Of a stretch of DNA of 64,000 bases, positions 1 to 7,969 are shown one piece after another. Below the pieces are notes generated by a model. That model saw only the letters and a program-made list of their open reading frames with translations, made no database searches and was not told where the DNA came from. How positions within the stretch are numbered: position 1 is the first letter of the stretch; every line of letters begins with the position of its first letter. The position numbers and the translations under genes were made by a program. Source of the stretch: Pseudoalteromonas sp. 3D05 (GTDB lineage Bacteria; Pseudomonadota; Gammaproteobacteria; Enterobacterales; Alteromonadaceae); the NCBI RefSeq assembly GCF_002723455.1, contig NZ_PDUS01000002.1, forward strand, positions 323,500-387,499, in the 5' to 3' direction.

Positions 1-371
1 TAACTGAAGAAGCACCTGCTTTGACAGAAGAAGCACCGACTGTAGCTGAAGAAGTACAGGTTGAAACTGAAGTTGCACCGGTTGAAGCTGAAGTAACACC
101 AGTATCTACTGTTGAAACGCCAGTTGAAGCCAAAGCTGCACCCGTTGCCCAAACTGCTTCTGCAAACATCAAAACAGTGATTGCAGCAGGTCATGCAAGT
201 GCCCCAATGGCACAGCCAACACCTGTTGCAGACAGCGATGTGACTCATACGCCACAAGCGATGGCTCATGACCAACGTGAAGCAATCCCTGATAGCGGCT
301 TACGTGCAGGCTCTATCAAGCCAGCTGGTCGCGCAAGCGCTGCAATGACTAAAACCATGAGTGTTGACTAA
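1..371 (+). CDS. rne: Ribonuclease E, C-terminal end (partial)
   Basis: The frame is open from the window edge and stops at 369-371, so only about 122 C-terminal residues are visible. RNase E is the endonuclease scaffold of the RNA degradosome at the inner membrane. The first 50 residues are a low-complexity Glu/Ala/Pro/Val run (EEAP, VEAEV), as in the disordered scaffold half of the enzyme. The end carries two related short motifs, GHASAPM and GRASAAM. They resemble the HHATAPM and HHASAA motifs at the end of E. coli RNase E, where PNPase binds (recalled, not checked). The catalytic half lies outside the window, so the name rests on the tail alone. A strong terminator follows directly. Confidence 0.72.
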   Translation, partial: TEEAPALTEEAPTVAEEVQVETEVAPVEAEVTPVSTVETPVEAKAAPVAQTASANIKTVIAAGHASAPMAQPTPVADSDVTHTPQAMAHDQREAIPDSGLRAGSIKPAGRASAAMTKTMSVD

Positions 372-395
372 CAACTCTGGCTTTAGCCAAAAGTA

Positions 396-432
396 AAAAA
401 AGCCGCGTTAATGAAAATTAACGCGGCTTTTT
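396..432 (+). terminator. Rho-independent terminator after rne
   Basis: A perfect 12-bp stem (AGCCGCGTTAAT with its complement) closes a GAAA tetraloop at 413-416 and is followed by a T run. The A run before the stem makes it usable in both directions. Confidence 0.93.
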
Positions 433-457
433 AATACTCATTTTAATTACTAACCAT

Positions 458-485
458 AAAAAAGCGAAGTGCTGGCACTTCGCTT
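458..485 (-). terminator. Rho-independent terminator after yejK
   Basis: AAGCGAAGTG pairs with CACTTCGCTT around a short loop. Read on the minus strand the stem is followed by a T run (the A run at about 458-463 on the plus strand), so it ends the leftward yejK transcript. Confidence 0.85.
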
Positions 486-532
486 CAACTAACTCAAATC
501 TGCTTAAAACTTACCGCTTATGGCTTAAAGCG

Positions 533-1546
533 TTAATCTTCACTTTCCATAAACCGTTGCAGCTGATCTTTTAAGTTCGGCGGGATACCTTTAATAACCA
601 GCGTGTCCGTGGCTTCATTATAGGTTACGCGCTCACCTAAGTGCTTACGCTCAAAGCTGATACTCACACCGCCACCAAGGCCTGAGAATTTCACCATGCT
701 AGTGACGGTTTTTTTATCTACCGGGAATGACTCTTCTAAATCGTAGCTTTGCTCTTTGCAAAAACTGTCAAATGGGTTGTCGTCACCTTTTGTGAGCGCT
801 TGTGATAGTTCGCTGACGTTGGCATCTTCACCTGTAGTTACGCAGTCATTACAGTAATCAAAGACTTGTTTGCGTAAGTCATCTTTCTCTGATTTGTCAA
901 ATTGCTGCTCTGATAGGTAATCTTCAACAGCGTTGAGCATGGCTTGGCTTTGCTGTTTTGGATCAATACCTTCTTCACATCCTAAAAAGTCTAAGAAAAA
1001 GTCTGCTACTTTTCGCCCTGCACGCCCTTTTATAAAAGAAATATAACGATTCTCGTCAGCTTGAGTGTCCCAACCAGTTAAATCAATTCGCGCCGCTAAC
1101 TGCATTCTAGAAATATCTAAATGACGTGATGAGGCTAAATCAAGCTCTGATGTGATTGAGTAGTGCTCTTTAATGTTGATCATGGCAATCAACATATAAT
1201 CAGTAGCAACATATTGATAATGACAAAAGATTAAATAGCCTGTTTCGTTAAACGCATACTTATTTAACTCTTCTTTTAATACCGTTGTAGCTTGCTCAGT
1301 CATGTGCCAAAAGCCAAGCTCATCGTTGCGATAGCTTTGCATTGCTGATGCAACAACACTATTTTTGTCGCCACTAAAAGCGCAGAACCCTTTTCCAGGT
1401 TTGCCGTTATATGCGTGATGTAATTGTTCAATGAATACAGCTACTTTTTCATTAACCGCCATTTCATCGTTGCGTAAATGAATTTGTGTATCGTCGTCTT
1501 TTTTGTCTACATAATGAACGACTAATTTTTTAACATCTATTGTCAT
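533..1546 (-). CDS. yejK: Nucleoid-associated protein YejK (NdpA family)
   Basis: This 337-residue protein matches the YejK/NdpA family in length (about 335) and in its N-terminal pattern (HYVDKKDDDTQIHLR, FIEQLHHAYN). Members are abundant nucleoid-associated proteins whose biochemical role is poorly defined. The protein has no signal peptide or membrane segment and is rich in Asp/Glu/Lys. It is transcribed away from yejL, with the two starts only about 60 bp apart, so promoters must overlap in 1546-1609. The yejK/yejL/yejM neighbourhood is the conserved gammaproteobacterial arrangement, which supports the assignment. A terminator follows at 458-485. Confidence 0.93.
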   Translation of the reverse strand: MTIDVKKLVVHYVDKKDDDTQIHLRNDEMAVNEKVAVFIEQLHHAYNGKPGKGFCAFSGDKNSVVASAMQSYRNDELGFWHMTEQATTVLKEELNKYAFNETGYLIFCHYQYVATDYMLIAMINIKEHYSITSELDLASSRHLDISRMQLAARIDLTGWDTQADENRYISFIKGRAGRKVADFFLDFLGCEEGIDPKQQSQAMLNAVEDYLSEQQFDKSEKDDLRKQVFDYCNDCVTTGEDANVSELSQALTKGDDNPFDSFCKEQSYDLEESFPVDKKTVTSMVKFSGLGGGVSISFERKHLGERVTYNEATDTLVIKGIPPNLKDQLQRFMESED

Positions 1547-1608
1547 CTTTGTTTTTCACGCCTCTGGTGTTAAAATACGAGAATATAACTCTTTTATTGA
1601 ACCAACTG

Positions 1609-1821
1609 ATGCCAATCTTATCAAAATATTCTAATGATGAAGTAGAACAAATCGTCGATCAGCTCATTGATGTGTTAACTGAGCACAATGCGCCGGTTGA
1701 TTTAAGTCTTATGTGTTTAGGAAATTCTATCACGCATATATTAAAAGAGCATGTGCCAAAAGGGAAAAGACAAGCCGTTGCGGATAACTTTGCAAAAGCA
1801 TTAGCGCAATCGGTTAAATAA
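1609..1821 (+). CDS. yejL: YejL family protein (DUF1414)
   Basis: The start was placed at the ATG at 1609 (MPILSKYSNDEVEQIVDQL), because E. coli YejL begins at the equivalent MPQISRYSDEQVEQ. The frame is open further upstream, but that extension would overlap the yejK start region and has no family match. The product is 70 residues, small, soluble and probably helical. It contains the family's APVDLSLMCLGN stretch and a terminal AVADNFAKALAQS helix. Its function is unknown. The next gene starts 5 bp after its stop, so the two are almost certainly cotranscribed. The RBS before 1609 is weak, which leaves a little doubt about the start. Confidence 0.88.
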   Translation: MPILSKYSNDEVEQIVDQLIDVLTEHNAPVDLSLMCLGNSITHILKEHVPKGKRQAVADNFAKALAQSVK

Positions 1822-1826
1822 CATAT

Positions 1827-3332
1827 ATGAATTTATCGCAGCACAATCAGTTTTCGTCTAAAGCAAGCCAATTATTAAGCTGGGGCCATTGGTTTACCTT
1901 TGCTAATATTGGGTTAGTATTACTTATTAGCTTAAGTTACTTATTTGCTGACTCTGCGCCAACAACCACAATGGGCTATATATATATGTTAGTAACATGG
2001 CTAAGCCATACTAGCTTTATAACCTTCATTGCGTTTGTGCTGACGATATTTCCACTTAGTTTAATTTTTCCTTACCCACGGCATATTCGCGGCATGGCAG
2101 CAATACTGGCGACTTTTGGCGCATCTTTATTGACGCTTGATGCTTATGTTTATTTTAATTTGGGCTATCACCTAAGTAGCTCAGCATTGCCTGAAATTGT
2201 TTCATTGTTGTGGCACAGATTAACCAGTTCTCCCGCACTAACCACCCTACTTGCAGGTGGCATCGTAATGCTAATTCTTGCTTTCCAATTATTGGCGAGT
2301 AATTATACTTGGCACCATCTAGCACGATTAAAGCAATATAAATTTGGCCGTTATGCAACATCTGTATTAGTTACTTGCTTTGCATTAAGCCACAGCATTC
2401 ATATATGGGCTGACGCAAACTTAAAGTTTGATATTACAAAGCAAGATAACGTTTTACCGCTGTCGTATCCAACAACAGCAAAAAGCTTGCTCGCTAAGAA
2501 TGATTTGCTTGATATAGAAACCTATAAACAAGCTCATAACGTTAAACTGACTAACCAAAACATTAAGTACGCTTTATCAAAGCCACTTCCCCGTTGCGAA
2601 TCAAAAACACAAGCAAACATCGCTATTTTAGTATTTAGTGAAGATGACTCATTAGAGTCCTTTGCCAAGCAACATGGTGAGCTTTTTCAAACTGAGCAGT
2701 TTCTTCAACCAGTAAATCATCAAGATACTCTATTTAGCCTAGTTTATGGCCTACCCGCCTATTACAAACCAGCATTATTTGAAGAGCAGATTATGCCTGC
2801 TTGGACAAACAAACAGCGTAGCTTGAGCGTGAATGGGTTTACTGAATTTGATTATATTAACGAAGAAAACAATTCAACAAACGCTATACGTATTATCAAT
2901 ACTACAGTTACTGACCCCAGCTCGCTAAGTTTTGCTAAAGACACTCGCATTTATGCGTTTAGTCTTGCTAACCACAATAATGAAATCATAACGACTTCTC
3001 GGCTTTACAGTAGTGATAAAAAAATTACTCGGGTAGAAGGGTTAATTCAACCTAGCGATATTATAGCCACCAGTGTTGGCGAGTACTTGAGTTGTCCAAA
3101 AGTCGCACATCAGAGTATGTTGGGTGTAAATTTATATGATAAAAAAGATGATATTGGCGTCACCTATTCACAAGGTGTACTGATAGCTTACAAAAAAGAT
3201 CGTATCACCTTAATTGATTCTGACGGAAACTATAAAAATGTCTCTGCAGCCCAAGGTTTTTCGATAGAGCAAGGCTTGGACATACCGTTTTTAGTGCAAA
3301 GCATCAAAAAATTAAAGGCATTCACTGATTAG
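1827..3332 (+). CDS. yejM: YejM/PbgA/LapC-like inner-membrane protein with shortened periplasmic domain
   Basis: The N-terminal half is clearly YejM: QLLSWGHWF start, five hydrophobic segments (about residues 18-40, 58-80, 88-108, 137-159, 173-193), then the linker WADANLKFD...LPLSYPTTAKSLL. In E. coli this essential protein senses LPS and tunes LpxC turnover through LapB. The total length is 501 residues against about 586 in E. coli. The periplasmic part from about residue 200 lacks the sulfatase-type motifs I would expect: no VTVDGLN equivalent (here LVFSEDDS) and no WSHGHLQVPLVIHWPG equivalent. It ends with a short PSDIIATSVGEYLSC segment. The frame is intact and shows no frameshift, so it looks like a reduced but functional protein. 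Confidence 0.82.
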   Translation: MNLSQHNQFSSKASQLLSWGHWFTFANIGLVLLISLSYLFADSAPTTTMGYIYMLVTWLSHTSFITFIAFVLTIFPLSLIFPYPRHIRGMAAILATFGASLLTLDAYVYFNLGYHLSSSALPEIVSLLWHRLTSSPALTTLLAGGIVMLILAFQLLASNYTWHHLARLKQYKFGRYATSVLVTCFALSHSIHIWADANLKFDITKQDNVLPLSYPTTAKSLLAKNDLLDIETYKQAHNVKLTNQNIKYALSKPLPRCESKTQANIAILVFSEDDSLESFAKQHGELFQTEQFLQPVNHQDTLFSLVYGLPAYYKPALFEEQIMPAWTNKQRSLSVNGFTEFDYINEENNSTNAIRIINTTVTDPSSLSFAKDTRIYAFSLANHNNEIITTSRLYSSDKKITRVEGLIQPSDIIATSVGEYLSCPKVAHQSMLGVNLYDKKDDIGVTYSQGVLIAYKKDRITLIDSDGNYKNVSAAQGFSIEQGLDIPFLVQSIKKLKAFTD

Positions 3333-3430
3333 CTTAGTTAAGGTTAATCTAATATGATAAGCCTATAGACTTGTGATTTGGCTACAGTAAGTTATATTTC
3401 ATTATACTGTCATAGTGCAAGGAAGCCCTT

Positions 3431-3919
3431 ATGAAAATAAATACCCGCTTTAACCTTCTTAGCTTACTCGCGTTTGCTTTTGTTTTTTCACAAAGCATTG
3501 CTGCTAAAACTAACTATTATAAATGTATTACGGATAGAGGGACTGTATTTAGTCAGTTCCCATGTGGATCAAACGCCACTGAGCACAAAATTAAACAAAC
3601 TAACGTTGCCTTTTCTGATCCCAACTCCAATCATGTAAAAACACTTAATGAGCTCGAACGACAACAAATAGTTCGTAACCTTAATTCAACCATACGCAGT
3701 AAACAACATTCACTTGATATACTTTCTCGGGACAGAGATCGTGCTGAATTTAATCAGCAACAGCGTTTAAAACGTATTTTAAGTGACAGTGAAACAAAAC
3801 GAATTACTAAAGATATAAAAAAGAAACTCAAGGCAATTAATAAGCGTTACTTAAGAGATGTTAAAAAAGTAGAGAAGCAGATTGAAAAACTTGAAAAAAA
3901 GCTAAAACGATATAAATAA
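3431..3919 (+). CDS. Secreted DUF4124-like protein with C-terminal coiled coil
   Basis: The product has 162 residues. A signal peptide covers about residues 1-25 (hydrophobic core LLSLLAFAFVF, cleavage after SIAA). The segment YYKCITDRGTVFSQFPC with two cysteines resembles the short DUF4124 motif of periplasmic proteins. The rest is Lys/Arg/Glu/Gln-rich and predicted helical, probably a coiled coil (about 65-160). It stands alone between yejM and aceK, with about 100 bp of non-coding sequence on each side. No function can be assigned. The DUF4124 link is a motif impression only. Confidence 0.7.
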   Translation: MKINTRFNLLSLLAFAFVFSQSIAAKTNYYKCITDRGTVFSQFPCGSNATEHKIKQTNVAFSDPNSNHVKTLNELERQQIVRNLNSTIRSKQHSLDILSRDRDRAEFNQQQRLKRILSDSETKRITKDIKKKLKAINKRYLRDVKKVEKQIEKLEKKLKRYK

Positions 3920-4004
3920 CCTATTGGGTTTTACTTTTATTTAGCATACTCTTAACAAGTATAGAGCAATAACTCTAAGGCCGTATTTTAGGAGTATTTC
4001 CCAC

Positions 4005-5729
4005 ATGCACGCACACACAATTGCCGAATTTATTCTAAAAGGCTTTAAAAAGCACTATCAGTTATTTCAAAAAATTACAGCGCAAGCACCTGTAGCGTTT
4101 GCTGAGCAAGATTGGCCGCAAATGCACAAAATTAGTCATTTAAGAATTAGTCATTACGATGACCGTGTCAATGAAACCATAATACAACTTAAAAAAGCCC
4201 ATTTAGCTTTTAGTGATCAACTCGATGAAACGTTATGGCTTGCTAGCAAACAACATTACCAGCAGTTTTTACAATTCCACCCTCAAGCAGAACTCGCTGA
4301 GACGTTTTATAACTCTGTGTTTTGTAGATTGTTTCATCGTCGTTATTTTAATAATAATTTTATATTTGTAGAAACCTCATTAGCGGATGCACCCGCTTTG
4401 CCAATTGAAGCGGAATACAGAAGTTTCTTCCCGGTAATTGATGGCCTAAAGCCTACGATTAAAAAAATTATTAGCCAATTCGATTTTAGAGCAGATTTCG
4501 AAAATTTAGAGCGCGATATACGGCTTCTTGTAAAAGCATTTTATAAGCAAGCTCCTGATACTCATCACAGCGCATGGCAAATGCGTTTTGATATATTACA
4601 AACCCCATTTTATCGTAATAAAGCGGCCTATATTGTGGGTCGGGTTGTATCAAGCAGTGGAATACAGCCATTTATCATTCCTGTTTTACATCACAAACAG
4701 CATGGCCTCTATTTAGACGCACTATTGACAAATTCATCACAGATGCGAGTTATTTTTGGCTTTGCTCGGGCTTATTTTATGGTGGAGACCCATGCACCCT
4801 CAGCACTTGTACGCTTTTTAAATCAGTTAATGCCAAATAAAACGTTGGCTGAATTATACAACGCGATAGGCTTTCACAAACAAGGCAAAACTGAGTTCTA
4901 CCGAGAGTTTCTTACCCACTTAGAACGCTCTGATGATAACTTTATTATCGCCCCTGGTACGCCTGGCATGGTAATGATGGTGTTTACCCTCCCTTCATTT
5001 GGCTATGTATTTAAAATAATTAAAGACAAGTTTGGTGAAAGTAAGCCATTTGGCAGAGACACTGTTCTAAAACGCTACCAATTAGTGAAAAGTCATGATC
5101 GGGTTGGGCGTATGGCTGATACCATAGAGTATTCGAACGTCGTATTTCCTTTAGCGCGTTTTGACGATAACTTACTCTCACAGCTTAAAAGTACCATTGG
5201 TGAATCAATGGTTATCGATAATGATTTAGTTATTATAAAGCACTTATATATTGAGCGACGCATGACCCCGCTGAACTTATTTTTAGAATCAGCCACAGAA
5301 GATGAGGCTGTCACTGCTATTACTGAATATGGCCAAGCGCTCAAAGAAATGATTGCAGTTAACATTTTCCCCGGTGATATGCTGCTGAAAAACTTCGGAG
5401 TCAGTAACCATAAACGAATCATTTTCTATGACTATGATGAAGTACAATATTTAAGTGATATGAATTTTAGAGCCTTACCTAAGGCTAAGAGTTATGACGA
5501 TTATTTAATAAATGAGCAAAGTTACTCCGTTGCGCCACAAGATGTATTTCCTGAGCAGCTTTGTACCTTTGTGATGCCGAACCCTCGTTATAAAGCTATT
5601 TTTACCCAGGCTCATCCGGAATTATTAGACGTAAATTTTTGGCAGCAAGCACAGAAGAATATTAAGGACGGTGTTGTTAGCCATATTTATCCTTATCCGA
5701 GCACTCAACGTTTTATCAAGCATTGGTAA
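4005..5729 (+). CDS. aceK: Isocitrate dehydrogenase kinase/phosphatase
   Basis: AceK phosphorylates and dephosphorylates isocitrate dehydrogenase and so sets the split between the TCA cycle and the glyoxylate shunt. The 574-residue length matches the family (about 578). The nucleotide-binding loop APGTPGMVMMVFTLPS, the lysines in FKIIKDKFGESKPFGRD and the catalytic YDYDEVQYL near residue 474 are all present. In E. coli it sits in aceBAK, but here aceA and aceB are absent and a LysR gene follows 15 bp after the stop. The start ATG at 4005 gives the usual N-terminus (IAEFILKGFKKHYQLF) and is preceded by TTTAGGAG. Confidence 0.97.
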   Translation: MHAHTIAEFILKGFKKHYQLFQKITAQAPVAFAEQDWPQMHKISHLRISHYDDRVNETIIQLKKAHLAFSDQLDETLWLASKQHYQQFLQFHPQAELAETFYNSVFCRLFHRRYFNNNFIFVETSLADAPALPIEAEYRSFFPVIDGLKPTIKKIISQFDFRADFENLERDIRLLVKAFYKQAPDTHHSAWQMRFDILQTPFYRNKAAYIVGRVVSSSGIQPFIIPVLHHKQHGLYLDALLTNSSQMRVIFGFARAYFMVETHAPSALVRFLNQLMPNKTLAELYNAIGFHKQGKTEFYREFLTHLERSDDNFIIAPGTPGMVMMVFTLPSFGYVFKIIKDKFGESKPFGRDTVLKRYQLVKSHDRVGRMADTIEYSNVVFPLARFDDNLLSQLKSTIGESMVIDNDLVIIKHLYIERRMTPLNLFLESATEDEAVTAITEYGQALKEMIAVNIFPGDMLLKNFGVSNHKRIIFYDYDEVQYLSDMNFRALPKAKSYDDYLINEQSYSVAPQDVFPEQLCTFVMPNPRYKAIFTQAHPELLDVNFWQQAQKNIKDGVVSHIYPYPSTQRFIKHW

Positions 5730-5744
5730 ACGCAAGGACACACA

Positions 5745-6683
5745 ATGAATATCAGCAAGATAGATTTAAATTTACTCGTGTATTTAGACACTCTTTTACG
5801 TGAATGTAACGTTACGCGCGCAGCCAATCAGCTAAGTATTACTCAACCTGCAATGAGTAACGGCCTTAAACGTTTACGTAACTTATTCAACGATCCTATT
5901 TTAGTGCGTACCAGTGATGGTATGGTACCTACAGAGCGAGCCATTGAGCTACAACCCGTTATTCGCGGAATTTTAATGACTCTAGAGGAAACTCTCGCCC
6001 CCAATAGAGAGTTTGAAGCAAGTCAAAGTAACCGTGTATTTAGAATAATGGCCAGTGACTATGCAGCAAGCACGCTCGCTCCTAGACTACTTAGTAAGTT
6101 ACATGAAGAAGCCCCCGATACCACTTTGGATATTCTCACTCCTAGTGATGTAACCTTTCACGATGTTGAAAATGGCAAAGTTGATATGGCCATCAACCGG
6201 TTTGAAAACTTACCGCAGTCTTTTCATCATAAAAGGATATGGAAAGACAGTTTTTGCTGCTTAGTAAAAGCTGACAACCCAATTATTGAAAATTTTAGTT
6301 TGGATAGCTATTTAAAAGCACGCCACATTTGGGTGAGTAAAACCGGCTTTGGCGTCGGTGTTGGCATGGATCCAAAAGATGTGCAAAAATTAGGTTGGGT
6401 TGATGAGGCTCTTGCACATTTTGGCAAACACAGAAATATCGCTACATTTACTCGTAACTATCATGTAGCTATCCACTTAGCTAAAGAACAAAACTTAGTT
6501 GCCACATTACCTTCAAAGGCCGCTAACATATATATAGATGACCCTGGTTTAACAATCCTTGAAACCCCGTTTCCAATACCTCCTTTTGAACTAGATATGA
6601 TATGGAGTCCATTACTTCATCGCGATGCTAGTCATATTTGGCTAAGGCAAAAAGTGGCGGAAGTTGCACAGGAGTTAAAGTAA
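5745..6683 (+). CDS. LysR-family transcriptional regulator
   Basis: This 312-residue protein has a typical LysR N-terminal winged helix-turn-helix (residues about 5-65; LNLLVYLDTLLRECNVTRAA, LSITQPAMSNGLKRLR, FNDPILVRT) and a C-terminal periplasmic-binding-like effector domain. The DPILVRTSDGMVPTERA pattern places it near the NodD/NahR/LeuO-like branch. It begins 15 bp after aceK and is probably cotranscribed with it, which suggests but does not prove a role in acetate or glyoxylate metabolism. Target and effector are unknown. Confidence 0.9.
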   Translation: MNISKIDLNLLVYLDTLLRECNVTRAANQLSITQPAMSNGLKRLRNLFNDPILVRTSDGMVPTERAIELQPVIRGILMTLEETLAPNREFEASQSNRVFRIMASDYAASTLAPRLLSKLHEEAPDTTLDILTPSDVTFHDVENGKVDMAINRFENLPQSFHHKRIWKDSFCCLVKADNPIIENFSLDSYLKARHIWVSKTGFGVGVGMDPKDVQKLGWVDEALAHFGKHRNIATFTRNYHVAIHLAKEQNLVATLPSKAANIYIDDPGLTILETPFPIPPFELDMIWSPLLHRDASHIWLRQKVAEVAQELK

Positions 6684-6854
6684 AACAATTACATATGAAC
6701 TTGTAAAATTTTCTGGGTATGTTGGAAACAGCATTCTTTAAAACGTTTGATGAAATTTAAATGCATTAAATTCATGATGTTATAAAAACGAACATCTGGT
6801 ACACGCATTGCTTTAATCTTAGCGAAATTCATTAAACTTAAAGAGGTCATTATT

Positions 6855-7301
6855 ATGAATACCCATCAAGGACAAGAAGCGAATCATATCACTGACATTA
6901 TCCAAGTAATGAACAGCGGAATAGACTTTTACGAGAAAGCCCAAGATAAGGTTGAAGATCCTGCTATTGGTGCACTTTTTCAACGCATGATAGATGCTCG
7001 TAAAGTAAGTGTCGAAAGCTTACAACCTTACGCTATTAACCAGCAAGGTGAACGCGAAGACGGCTCATCATTCGCTGTAGAAGCACGCCGTGCGTATACA
7101 TCATTAATTGCTAAATTTAGTTCTGACAACGATGAAACGTATGTAAAAGAACTCGAAGAAGTGGAAGATAAAACGTTGGAAGAAATTAAAGCGGCCATGA
7201 ATAAACCACAACCACACGATTGTGAAGCTGCATTATCTAAAGTTTTACTCACAATTCAAAGCTGCCATACCGAAATGAGCCGCATGCAGCAAAAATATTA
7301 A
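6855..7301 (+). CDS. PA2169-type four-helix-bundle protein (DUF2383)
   Basis: The product has 148 residues, no signal peptide, and is helical and acidic. The layout fits the PA2169/DUF2383 ferritin-like family: a helix with DIIQVMNSGIDFYEKAQDKV, then FQRMIDARK, a central ARRAYTSLIAK helix and an EEVEDKTLEEIKAAM helix. Members are often linked to stress or surface growth, but the function is not established. It is monocistronic, with about 170 bp of upstream sequence and a clear terminator downstream. Confidence 0.78.
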   Translation: MNTHQGQEANHITDIIQVMNSGIDFYEKAQDKVEDPAIGALFQRMIDARKVSVESLQPYAINQQGEREDGSSFAVEARRAYTSLIAKFSSDNDETYVKELEEVEDKTLEEIKAAMNKPQPHDCEAALSKVLLTIQSCHTEMSRMQQKY

Positions 7302-7317
7302 TACAATTCGTTAAGTC

Positions 7318-7347
7318 AAAGCCCAGCCCTACTTGCTGGGCTTTTTT
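7318..7347 (+). terminator. Rho-independent terminator after the four-helix-bundle gene
   Basis: AAAGCCCAGC (7318-7327) pairs with GCTGGGCTTT (7335-7344) around a 7-nt loop and runs into TTTTTT. Confidence 0.93.
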
Positions 7348-7473
7348 GTTTTTAAGTTATATACCTCTGATTTTCATAACAAATAAAACCAAAAAATTAA
7401 TAAAAATAATATATTTATTTAACCATGCAATTTTCTTCCTCTGCTAGTCTTGTATTTAGGTACCTAATAAACC

Positions 7474-7494
7474 GCTGCGGCGCCGCAGCTTTTT
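7474..7494 (+). other. GC-rich perfect palindrome followed by a T run, just upstream of exbD
   Basis: GCTGCGGCGCCGCAGC is a perfect 16-bp palindrome in otherwise AT-rich DNA. It can fold as a 6-bp stem with a GCGC loop and is followed directly by TTTTT. It ends about 22 bp before the exbD start, so it may be an attenuator, a terminator or a repressor site. Confidence 0.5.
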
Positions 7495-7515
7495 AAACTT
7501 TTATGAGGTTCTAAT

Positions 7516-7911
7516 ATGAAAAAGAAACAAGAAATACAACAAAATAATGCAGATGTAGATATGACACCAATGCTCGACATTGTGTTCATACTATTAATTT
7601 TTTTTATTGTAACTACATCATTTGTTAAACCAGTAGGCATTGAGTTACTGAGGCCTTTAGATAAACCAAGCATTGATAAACCTACTAAAAATGCCCAGTT
7701 CAGCATTGATAAAAACAATGCTATTTATTTTTCTAATAGACAAATTGACCTTGAAAGTGTTGCAACTAATTTAGCTATGTTTGCAGCGAAGTATTCTATT
7801 ACCTCAGTGCAGATCAACGCCGACTCGGCCAGTAAGCATAAAACATTGATGAGTGTGATGAATAATATAAAAGAATATGATAATTACCCCATTGCCTTAG
7901 TTTCGGAATAA
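7516..7911 (+). CDS. exbD: ExbD/TolR-family biopolymer transport protein
   Basis: The 131-residue protein has a short cytoplasmic N-terminus, one membrane span (about 17-36; MTPMLDIVFILLIFFIVTT) and a periplasmic domain. Asp21 sits in the span where the proton-carrying aspartate of ExbD lies. ExbD works with ExbB and TonB to energise outer-membrane receptors. No exbB or tonB lies next to it, which is unusual. It converges on the TonB receptor gene at 7970-10969 and may serve that locus with an ExbB encoded elsewhere. A GC-rich hairpin precedes it. TolR is the alternative, but a TolR would normally be next to tolQ. Confidence 0.88.
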   Translation: MKKKQEIQQNNADVDMTPMLDIVFILLIFFIVTTSFVKPVGIELLRPLDKPSIDKPTKNAQFSIDKNNAIYFSNRQIDLESVATNLAMFAAKYSITSVQINADSASKHKTLMSVMNNIKEYDNYPIALVSE

Positions 7912-7917
7912 AATTAC

Positions 7918-7940
7918 TAAAAAAGGGCCTTACGGCCCTT
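7918..7940 (-). terminator. Rho-independent terminator after the TonB receptor gene
   Basis: AAGGGCC pairs with GGCCCTT around a TTAC loop. Only the minus-strand reading is followed by a T run, so it ends the leftward receptor transcript. Confidence 0.85.
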
Positions 7941-7969
7941 CAAAAGTTAAATAACGTAGGAGAACTTAT

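Noticed and set aside
3..150. Repetitive Glu/Ala/Pro/Val coding region as a tandem repeat or CRISPR-like array
   Set aside because: The repeats are degenerate at DNA level and explained by the low-complexity tail of RNase E.
1540..1608. Longer N-terminus for YejL starting near 1540
   Set aside because: The extension overlaps the yejK start region, has no counterpart in YejL proteins, and the family N-terminus begins at the ATG at 1609.
7516..7911. TolR instead of ExbD
   Set aside because: No tolQ, tolA or tolB lies nearby, and the neighbourhood is a TonB receptor system. The distinction is not absolute.
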